From Neostapfia colusana (lineage: Eukaryota; Streptophyta; Magnoliopsida; Poales; Poaceae): DNA of 64,000 nt. Below the pieces are notes generated by a model, which did no database searches, was not told where the DNA came from, and saw only the letters and a list, made by a program, of their open reading frames with translations. This document shows, in pieces, positions 54,404-64,000 of this stretch. Position numbers and translations under genes: made by a program. Where the stretch lies: assembly GCA_030760725.1 (NCBI GenBank), contig JASWHV010000008.1, positions 55,589,671-55,653,670 on the forward strand. Direction: 5' to 3'. Position 1 is the first letter of the stretch. Each line of letters opens with the position of its first letter.

Positions 54404-57400
54404 TGTAAAGGTCCCAAAAATGTGAATATAAAGAAACACTTGTTTGCAAAAGATGATTTCATATGTATGAAATTTGGGACTTGTGGAAAAAACTTTTTTC
54501 ACATGTGATAACCCACATGAGAGCTCTCTTCACACAAGTTCAAATGTTTATTTGAAAACTTGGAACCCAAGAGGGGTCTAAAACCAAGATGGGAACTTCC
54601 CATATGTGTGAGAAAGCTAAAGTCAGATTTGGAACAAATTTGTTCAACTCAAAATTGAAATGAGGGCAACACTATGAATTTCAAAACTGTTGTGCTAAAA
54701 ATCTCATTTGCAGCAGCCAAATTAAAAATCAGATTTCATATTTGAATTCTTTAGGTCCAAATTAGTGGGTATGCAAAGTTTCATGATTTGTTAAAATATT
54801 TTGCAACTCATTTTCCAAAGTGGACTTTAAATAACAAAGAATTCAAATACCCATTTGAATTTAGATGAAACTTGCCCAATTATCCAAATACACCTCAGAT
54901 TTGAACTCCCACAATTTGATTTCACAATTTGCAAATTTTGGGAGATATTTTGGAGAGGGATAAGCAGGGACTGAGCTGTGGGACCCACATGCCATTGAGG
55001 AGTTAAAAATTTTAAAAGATCTTCAGTGGAGGGCAGTCTCTGTTTTGCTTCTTAAGCGAGCTCGACAGCAGAGGGCATGGCCGACAGCAGCACCCACCGC
55101 TTGGTCAACCACCTCTCACTCGAACCGCCTCAGCTGAGACTGTTATACCCTCTGCCGTGCTTCCTTTCGCCGTATCACCAAAGACTCGGCGCTGCTCCTT
55201 CTTCCCTTGCACGAGAAACAGACCAGAGCTTTGCCGCTGCCTTCTGATCACTCAGGTCACCACCGTAGCCCATGCGCAAGCCCAAACAGAGCAACAAAAC
55301 GGCACCATGGACCCTCCCACACCCTCCTCGCACCATCCCTACGTGAGTTCGGCCTCCCCAAACCGAGAACACCCAGTGTCCGTGGCCGCCACAGAACCGA
55401 GAGCAGGTGCTCTCGTGGACAGCCTCAACCGAGGCTTGTCACGGCCGAGCTAGGCCACCTATGGACGCGCACGACATCCACACAGCTCACCCCCGAAGCT
55501 CAGGACCAACCGCGGATCATCGACAGTGAATTTCGAGATCCTCTTCCGATCGGTGCAAACCGACCTTCGGGTATGAATTTATGAAATTCCCGATCAATAC
55601 TTGTTTAGAGTCCACAAAACTTCACCCATGAGAGCTAGAGTTGAGGGCGCACCAGTTTTCTTTGCAAACTTTGCATGACACACTGTGCACGGCGTATTTT
55701 CGATCTTCCCGACGGCGGGTATGGCGGGACGGTTCGGGCGCACGATGAACCCCAGTTTGGAGCTGTTCCTGAGCCCGTATGTGACCATGCCGAGCTTCTC
55801 CAGCCCACACTGGTGCTGTAGGACCTTTACAGGAAGCTTTTAGCGGGCTAGCTCATTGGGGTGACGTCGCCGGACTTATACCGAGCCGCCTCGCCATCAC
55901 AAGCTACTTTGGGGGCTCTGCCGGCTCGGGAGGACCGCACCAGCGTATTCCTCGCATGAAACTAGGGCTTAGAGGCGATTTTGAGCGCTGGAGAGTGCCG
56001 TACAACTGATTTCGGGGTTACTCCGGCGAGCCCGGCGGCGATATTGCGCGGGAGTGGGAGGTAGACGAAGGAGCTGCCAACCCCACTCGTCAGTCGCACG
56101 GAAATAGTGATCAGATCTTCTGTGGCGCCGGATAAATTGTGGCAATGCGGAAAACAGATCTGTAACCCCGTGTGGCGTGATTCCAGTGAGTGACACGTGC
56201 CCCCTGGTCCTACAGTCAGATTTAAACTTTTCCACAATTTATTCAAATACCAGATTTTCCCCAAACTTTAGAAGAGCATAACTTTTGCTAGGAACCTCCA
56301 AATTTAGTGATTCAAATCGGGTTAGATTCAGATTGACATACTCTATCCAAATCGGCAACCCAATTTGTACGAAAGTCATTAATTAATTCTGGAAAATTCT
56401 TTAAAACTTTTCAGCAAAAGAATTTTAGAGGGAGTTTGGTTTATCCAAAAATCCTCAAATTTTGCCAGAATATTCTTTAGGGTGTTATTAGACTCCTGTA
56501 AAAGTTTCAGCTCATTTGGAGTTGATTTGATCAGGAGAATTCAGATTATAAGTTGCCGTGTTCAAATGAATACAGAAACATTTTCAGAGAATTTCCAAAA
56601 CTTGGAAATTCAGTTTCGGAAATCCTTATCTCCAAAAATACTAGGAAAATTCATGAAGGTCTATGAAATATAATTGAAATTGTAGATCACTAAGCTTGAC
56701 ATGAATATGGGTGTTACCTCAGAATTAATTCCTCTTTGCTTAATTGCTTAGAGAATTGTTCTGAATAAACCACTCAATGAAAAGTGCTAATTTTTGGTCC
56801 AGATGACTTTCGAGTGACAAGGAACTCACATGAAAATTTTCAGCTCCATTGGAGCTATGGATCACTACTGTCTTGTGTAACCTCTTTAAGTGATCAACAC
56901 ACAAGTGATGAATAGCACTCAACACTTGATCATAGTGCTTTAACCCAACCTAAACCACTGGCACCAGTGTCATTTTAAATTCTTAAACAGAGTTCCAGTT
57001 TTTAAACTGTCATTAGACCTTTTTAGCAAAAGCTTTTCAATTAAATACATATGCATGATCATATCGTGTAGCATATACGTGAAGAACGTGAGAAGGATTT
57101 AAAGTGAAGATCAAGGAGGGAGGAAAGCAAGTGATCAAGCTCCAAGTGATCGTCACTAAATGATTGTAATCTTAGTCACCTGCAAAACAGGCATGCCCCG
57201 GTTTGCATTTGAACAGTTTTATAAAACATTTCCATTTCTATAGATCATAGCTTGAATTGTTTGTTTGCATTAAGTCTAGTTGATATTGAAAACCCCAATT
57301 GCATGACCAGAAATACCTAAGAGAGAAATAGTAGAATAGCACCTCCTTGAGTGAATTTGGCTACGCTAATGTTAGTAGGAAAGGTTCGGTAGAAGTCGAG

Positions 57401-58630
57401 TAGTTGGACTCTACTCGCGAGTTTAGGGCTGGTTTATTCGGAGCGGATCAAGAATAGAAATGATGAGGAAAGTTCACACGAAAGAAATGGAGACCAGGCA
57501 GGGAGGTTTAGATGCAGCAGGCTGCGGACCGTGCGTGCATAGTTCTGCCTGTGTCGGTTAAGGCCCGTCCATGCTTGGCCCTGTTGGACAAGTTTGAGTT
57601 GTGTACCGGACACATACTGGCTATATGGGACCCCAGGAAACCGATGTACCTTGGGAGATCCACATTGGAACTTTTCTAACTGCCTTAGGCTTTTGGCGTC
57701 AGGGTAGAAGGAGGTAACTTGCTCAAGAACATACCACTGCGGGTATGTACCTTGAGGGAGCTTGCGGACTCGGGGCAGTTAGACTGCGTCCTGTGTGGAA
57801 GATCTTGGGAAAGGTGGCTGCGTACAATGTCAGTCGAGGTTGCTGCCGGCAACTCGGACTACGGGTGTACGTGTCATGTAGTCCGGGCGTGTACTGATTC
57901 GAATCACCGTCGCTCGTGGTTATATGAGCATACTTGCCCACTACGTCTTGACGTAGTAACAACTGAATGGTTTCTTTTGAACTTGATAAGGCTGTGATGT
58001 AACTTGTATTGCAACCATGATCGAATTAGAGATAGGCTCATTAAACTTTACTTTCACTTTGTGCAAGAAGCATCGCAACAAAGCGTTTCTTGTTTGATTG
58101 TGGAGTTGCAATGCTGTTCGGCTCAAAGTCTGTACAATGAGGCTTAAAATCTGAAAGTTAAGGATCTACGTTAGGCGAGTCCTTTATGCAAATCTAGCTA
58201 ACCTAATTGCAACCATCATGCATGTAGAGTTTCTTGTTTAGGAGAGATGGATCAGTCTTGCTGAGCCTATGTGCTCACGCTTGCTATATGAGTGGTTTTG
58301 TAGGGTAACATCGATGCTAAGAAAAAGGTTGTCCGATAAGACCCGGAGACTTCCGAGTCGTTAACACATGGAGAACCCAGCCATCCGCAGGCTGGACCCT
58401 TCTCGAGCGCTCTTTAGTTATTCGACATGAGCTGTTTATAGACTTCCGCTGTAGTTACTTAATGTAAATTATTTACAAAGAAAAACTTGTAAGCTTCCGC
58501 TATTGTTTTATGTAATACATTATTCCTTATATGTGTGCTGTTGGGTGCCGCACAACACGGCACCACCGAATGCGATTCCCGGGCGAGTGCCACGTCCCCG
58601 TGACTGAATGGGCGGTGTCGGGCCCTGTCA
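54404..58630 (+). repeat. E3: gypsy LTR (4.2 kb), solo or detached
   Basis: Starts TGTAAAGGTCCCAAAAATGT, as the E2 LTR does, and ends GGTGTCGGGCCC(TGTCA). It shares the E2 layout: AT-rich start, GC-rich block (55060-56220), the AAACAGGCA segment that E2's 5' LTR has lost, and the GTGTGCTGTTGGGTGCCGCA end. No PBS or coding part follows. The left flank GTGTC is not repeated at the right, where LTR E4 begins in opposite orientation. The boundary at 58626-58630 is ambiguous because both LTRs can claim TGTCA. Confidence 0.87.
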
Positions 58631-61600
58631 GCATGGGACCACCCCATGGTTCACCCACTCCAGGATCACAGAGGGTGGTGCCGTGCGATGTGGCACCCAA
58701 CAGCACACACGAAAAGATTAAAGAACAATATACAAACTTTTATTTGATATAAAACAGTGGAAGTGTTTTTACAAAAAGCTTAACTATACAGCGGAAGTAT
58801 ATATATAGCTACTCTCTACTCCTATCTACACAAAAGTGCAGCCGTCCAGCCCGGGGACGCTACACACTAGCAGCATGAAACCGGAGATCACGGCGGCGTG
58901 CAGGGCTCCAGCTCGGCCGTGTACCCCGACGGGGGCACCGCCTCGTCCTCGGACCCCTCCTCATAGCTCTCACCTGCACACAGCTCAAATATTGCAACTG
59001 TGAGCACGATGGCTCAGCAAGTCTTAACCGACAACCCTAGGCATGGAACTCTACATGCAAGGATGTGTAAGATAGGAAAAAGGACTTTGCAATAAAGACA
59101 CGCCTACATGTTGATCCTTACTTTCAGTTTTATAGCAACAGTTTAATGAGCATTAGGCAGCCCTCACATCGGAAGTCCACAATCAAACAACAAACGCTTT
59201 CCTCCGATGTGGTGATGCCCAAAGTGAAATATAAACTTAATTAGCTCTATAACTACAGAATATAAGGTTTCAAGACATTAATAGTTCAATACAGCAAATT
59301 CAGTTGGCTTATTTCACTTCTTATTACGTCACAGAACAGTGAACAAACGGTACTCAAATAACCGTGAGGGATGGTGATTGCAATCAGGAGACACCCGGAT
59401 AACACGTCACATACACCCACTTTCATAAGCGTGATTCCACACCCCTTCCTACTCTGTTGTATGCAACAACCTTTCAAAGGAAACCCAAATGCCGAACCGG
59501 TCCATCCGTAACGGGCAGGAGGTCCCCGCGTAGAGCGTGACTGTGCCCACCGACAGATTTACACCTTGCTACCCTCAACCCACTCCTATTTATGGTTGGG
59601 TAAGCCCCGGCACCAAGGTTAACCAATTACATCGGTTTCCTGGTTCCCATATGCCAGTATGCATCCGGTACTGTTCGATACTTATCCGGCAGGGCCGCAC
59701 ACAGCTCGGTTCTCAATCGACACCAACAGGGCTACGCACGTGAGACCTCCGTTCACTGCATCCTATCCCCCCTGCTGAGTCTCATTTTCACAACTTAAGC
59801 CATTTTCTACCTCTTCTCATTCCGTGTGATAAATACTATCTCGCGAGTAGTTTCCAACCACTCGACTTCTACCGAGATCCTAAGCATATCAGCAGATCAT
59901 TCTCTACTCGTCGAGTCTGTAAACTACCCAACCCTCCATAGGATTCAAAAGGCTATGCAAGTGGGGTTTCAATCACCCTAACTCTAATGCGAGCATTCGC
60001 CCTAAACATAAGTGATACAAATGAAAAATTTGCAAAAGTACTTAAATGCAAACCGGGGCTTGCCTGGTTGCGAGTCAAAGGAGAAGTTAGCGTTGGGTGG
60101 GAGGACGTCCAACGGCTCCGGTGTATCTTCGACTTCGGTCACTATATGAGATGTAGCAAAATATATGTATAAGTGCTAATGAAATATAAGAATTCACTTC
60201 TATTCATAGCTACTGTTATTTATGTTCCTTAATTGGCTTTGGGATTTTTACAGTGGATACTAGACTCTCTAAGGATGATCTGAGCAAAATTTTGAGAAAT
60301 GTCATTGCACAATGTAGTCTCCAAAATTCCTACAAGTACAAGGCTTCTCTGAATTTTGAGCCCAAATCAGGAGCTTTGACATAGCTAACAGTGGAAGATA
60401 TGATTAGGGTAAGTCTCCATGGTTCTAACAAAATTTGTTTCACCATTTTTGTAGCTACCAACAGAGAGATATGAATTTTTGAAGTTGGACAGGAGTTCTG
60501 AAAAGTTTTCTGTTTAAATTTGAATTTTCAAATAAAGGCTGAACTTTGGAAGGCAATTTAGCCTAGAAAATTAACTCCAATGAAGCCCAAATTTTTACTG
60601 GAGATCAGTAACTATGAAAAGGATTAGCTTCCCAAATTTGGGAATGTTTGATAAAGAATTGCTCCTGTAATAAATCTCTAAAGGATTTACTAAAACCAAT
60701 TCTACAGAAATTTCTGGGCATTTTCATAGCCAAAATTTTGTTCCTCTGTGATGTACTCCTTATGAGGATTCCAACAATTTGGTCTCACCCTTTTTGGAGT
60801 TTTCTACACAAAGTTATGGGTCTCCAAAGTTTGAACTGAATTAGAAAAATCTGGAAATGTTTGAACCCGACAGTGGGTCCCACTTGCCAGTCCTGTCTTC
60901 TACCTCGCGCCAAAACAGAGGACCCGGCAGCTTGCTCCGGCGAGGGTCACCAGAAGCCAATTTCTGGCCACCTCCCGGCCTCCTAGTCGCCGCTCTCCCC
61001 TGTTACAACCCGCTGAACTCTCTGGGATGGTCGCCGGCGGCCGTAGCTCACCGGAAATCACCGCGCACAGGCAACAGTGAAACCTAGGTCTCCGGCGAGG
61101 TCGCGGTGGCCCATTCCTTCACCAAATGATCGGGTTTTTGGCTCTAGAGCATCAGTGGACGGTGTAGAAGCTCGACATGGAGTCTAAACGGATCGGAGAG
61201 CGCTGCAAACCCATCGGCACCGTGCGCCCGATGGGGTCCAGCGGTGCGTATGATCAAAACACGGAAGTTCTCCCTCTACGCCCCATATCTAGGTCTAAAA
61301 TCGATGGAGGAAGTGCGCCAAGTAGTTAGTAAGCTTTGTGCACAGTTTGAATCAACAAGAACACGAATTAATGAAGAATTTGGCAAATTTCTACCTCGGG
61401 GTCGGTTTGTACCGCCCGGGAGAAAAACTCGAAATTCTTCTGCTGTGATCAACGGCTAGGGCTGAGTTTTGGGCTTTAGCAGCTAGGCTTGTGGGTGCAC
61501 CGAAGGGCTGGCTTGCCTTGGCATGATCTTGCGTGGTGTGAGTTGTCCACGGTGATCCTCCTCGGTTTTTCCGGGTTTATCCGAGAGTCGCAGCACCTTT

Positions 61601-62559
61601 GCTGTTTTCCAGTGCAAACAAACTCGGGACAGGGGAGAAGAAAAGCTGGCCGGCTAGAGCACTGGTGGGCGCAGCTCTTCGCTGTTGGGAGCTTGAGCAA
61701 CCGAGCTCGTTTGCTGTGGTGTGATCGGGAGGAAACGGGCCGCGGTGTTCGGTGCGAAGAAACAGTTGAGGCGTAACACGAGCTGAGGGGGGAAGCGAAG
61801 TAGGGCTGGGGCACTCGGGCGGCCGCTGTGATCACCCACGAGCGTGAGCCGACGTCGGGGGCAGCGAGAAACAGCTTGGTGGAGCTTCAGGCGTGGGTTT
61901 CAGCTGAGCGCTGGCGCGCTGTGATCAACCAAGGTGAAAACAGGTTGGTTAGCTCTTTGTGTGGCTGACAATTGGGTCCCACCACCTCAAAATTTTATCC
62001 AATTTCCATAGATATTTCTCCCCCAGCTACTCAAAATTAAAGTCCATACTCCCGCCCCAAGTCATGGTTTAAATTTGCTGAATTCAAATAGTTTGAATTC
62101 TGGTGTGGAGTTTGAAGTGGTTATGGTCATTTGAATTTGAGTTGGAATTTGAATTATCCCTTTTGCATTGTTCCAAAAGCATAGCAAACCAACTTCAAAG
62201 TTTCTCATTTTTGGCATGGCTGCTAAATCAAATGTGTAGAACACATTTGTTGAACCAAATTTACAAATTTAGGGATTTGGAATTTGAAATTGAAATTCAA
62301 ATTCAGATTTGAGGGATTCCTCTTTTAATCCCAAACAAATATTAGAACCCCTCCAAATGAGCCGAAATTTGGAAGGTTGAATATTTGAAATATGAAGATC
62401 CAAGTTATAAATTTAGATCTCCATGTTTGGATGTTTTGGGAAGTTTGAATCACCACATTGAACTCACACCGGTAAAATTCAAAGTTTTAATTCCCCTCAT
62501 TTTTCCTAAGTGTACATGAACTGAATTTTTCTTGCTACCATTTTTTTGGGGATTTTACA
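58626..62559 (-). repeat. E4 3' LTR (3.93 kb)
   Basis: In element orientation it begins TGTAAAATCCCCAAAAAAAT at 62559 and ends GGTGGTCCCATGCTGACA at 58626. The terminal part (GTGTGCTGTTGGGTGCCACA) is homologous to the E3 end. The GC-rich block lies at about 60860-61980. Confidence 0.87.
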
Positions 62560-62576
62560 TCCCTTCCCCCTTAAAA
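62560..62576 (-). other. E4 polypurine tract
   Basis: Minus strand TTTTAAGGGGGAAGGGA immediately before TGTAAAATCC. Matches the E2 tract. Confidence 0.92.
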
Positions 62577-62681
62577 GAATCTCGTCCTGAGATTCCAAAA
62601 GAAATGTAAAGTGGGGAAAGTTTACCGGGTATACGATGATAGCAAGTCCGGGTAATTCGCTTGTAGATAGTTCTCGCTTTC

Positions 62682-63998
62682 TCATGTCGCCTCATCAGCG
62701 GTATGGTTACTCCACAAGACCTTGTAGAACCATAAGGTCCGGTTTCTTGTGGCACGAGTCTTTTCATTGATAATACGGATTGGATACTCCGTGTATGTGA
62801 GGTCCGGTTGAAGAACGTCTATGTCTTCTGTGCGCATTTCAACTGAGGGTTTGAGGCACTTCCTCGGCTGAGAGATATGGAAGATGTTGTGAATCCCTGG
62901 GAGTGACGCCGGTAACTCCAAGCGATAGGCCAGGGGTCCGCATCTTTCAATGACGGCAAACGGACCAATGAACCGCGGTGCAAGTTTACCCTTCACTCCG
63001 AAACGATGAACTCCCTTCATCGGAGACACACAGACATAAACATGGTCCCCGATGTCAAAGTGGAGAGGGCGGCGTCTTTTATCCACATAGCTCTTCTGAC
63101 GAGATTGAGCAGCCTTGAGGTTGGCTTGTATTACTCGCACTCGTTCTTCAGCTTCATTCACAAGTTCAATGCTGTAGATAACTCGCTCGCCGGACTTGCA
63201 CCAGTTGAGAGGTGTGTGGAATTTCCGGCTGTAGAGAGCTTCGTACGGCGCCATCTTGATGCTAGCTTGATAGCCATTGTTGTAAGAAAACTCCACCAAC
63301 GGCAAATGATCGTCCCAATTCTTGCCGTGGTGGATGGCACAAGCGCGTAGCAGGTCTTCAAGCACTTGATTCACCCGTTCAGTTTGATCATCCGTCTGCG
63401 GGTGATACACGGAGCTGCGGATCAGTTTGGTCCCCAACGACGCGTGCAGCTGTTCCCAAAACCGAGCGACGAACAGCGCACCGCGATATGAAATAACGGA
63501 GCAGGGAACACCGTGCAAGCACAAGATTCTTGCGATGTACAACTCCGCATATTGCTTGGCCACGTACTTTGTATGTACAGGAATAAAATGAGCTGACTTG
63601 GTCAGTCGATCTACTATTACCCAAATCGAGTCATGCTTGTGAGACGTGAGAGGTAAACCAACAATGAAGTCCATGCTGATATCCTCCCACTTCCACGCCG
63701 GAATGTTCAATGGTTGCAGCTGTCCGGCTTTACGCATATGATCGGCTTTCACCCGCCGACACGTATCACATTCGGATACGTATTTTGCGATTTCTCTTTT
63801 CATCCGTGTCCACCAAAACCTGGTTTTCATATATTGGTACAACTTGTTACTGCCCGGATGAATAGAATACTTGGATAAATGAGCTTCGTCCAAGATTTTC
63901 TTTCGAAGCTTCATGTCACGGGGTACCACTATACGGTCTTTAAACCATAGAGTGCCGTGTTCATCGCTCCGAAAGCATTTCATTTCGCCATTCTTCAT
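62682..63998 (-). pseudogene. E4 integrase with GPY/F module, catalytic Asp lost
   Basis: One long frame (438 codons to the window edge): HHCC zinc finger (HPGSNKLYQYMKTRFWW, CDTC), first Asp in MDFIVGLP, then ISYRG where ISDRG is expected (Tyr codon 63486-63488), QTERVNQ with the Glu, FDIGDHVYVCVSPMKGVHRF, and KLAPRFIGPFAVIERCG. The frame stops at a TGA (62682-62684) right after SNHTADEAT, where E1 and E2 have Trp, so the chromodomain-like tail is cut off. The frame is otherwise clean. Confidence 0.93.
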
Positions 63999-64000
63999 CC

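Larger units (their letters stand above)
58626..64000 (-). mobile_element. E4: Ty3/gypsy chromovirus, 3' half
   Basis: Minus-strand element with integrase entering from the right edge, polypurine tract and 3' LTR. Protein sequence is clearly related to E1 and E2 but is a separate subfamily. The 5' half is outside the window. Integrase has a lost catalytic Asp and a nonsense codon. Confidence 0.93.

Overview
The window is repeat-dense plant nuclear DNA, almost certainly from a large-genome grass. The evidence is four Ty3/gypsy chromovirus copies with 4-kb LTRs and an extra ORF upstream of gag (the rice RIRE3/RIRE8 architecture), Sirevirus-type Ty1/copia elements with clustered GGACTAGTCC palindromes and the CACCAAAAAGGGGGAGATTG polypurine tract, two CACTA transposons with GC-rich subterminal repeats, and Stowaway- and Mutator-like MITEs. 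No intact host gene, tRNA, rRNA or CRISPR was found. The only recognisable host-derived gene is a broken SUMO-conjugating enzyme (SCE1/UBC9) pseudogene that keeps its introns.

Layout. 1-11346: gypsy element E1 (minus), pol, gag, orf0, leader, PBS and complete 5' LTR. 11347-17934: copia element C1 (minus) lacking the RT core, with its 5' LTR. 17935-18839: fragment of a gypsy-type LTR, Gx (minus). 18840-21975: 3' part of Sirevirus S-A (plus). 21976-35229: gypsy element E2 (plus), decayed, with a MITE in its 3' LTR. The right end of each of the first four elements is a clean LTR terminus sitting inside the next one, so the left 25 kb reads as a five-level nest whose left halves lie outside the window. 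35345-35857: SCE1 pseudogene (minus). About 36176-51571: CACTA-A (plus) with a decayed TNP2 transposase and a second proline-rich gene. It is interrupted by Sirevirus S-B (41667-49921, target duplication GTGCT), which itself contains a solo LTR of the C1 family (43962-45631, target duplication CAATC). 51572-52658: intergenic DNA with a Stowaway MITE. 52659-54403: left part of CACTA-B carrying duplicated blocks, an unidentified coding-like stretch and a 459-bp solo LTR. 54404 to about 58630: gypsy LTR E3 (plus). 58626-64000: gypsy element E4 (minus), 3' LTR and integrase, abutting E3 tail to tail.

How the genes work together. gag, protease, RT/RNase H and integrase of each LTR element would form the retrotransposition machinery, primed from the initiator-Met-tRNA sites seen in E1, E2 and C1. 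Every copy is disabled by stops, frameshifts, lost active-site residues or deletions. The most useful leads are the intron-bearing SCE1 relic, the conserved post-pol ORF of the two Sireviruses with its own upstream palindrome cluster and splice-acceptor-like site, the template-copied filler DNA in S-B, the second gene of CACTA-A, and the nested insertion order. All family assignments rest on motifs read by eye; no database search was possible.
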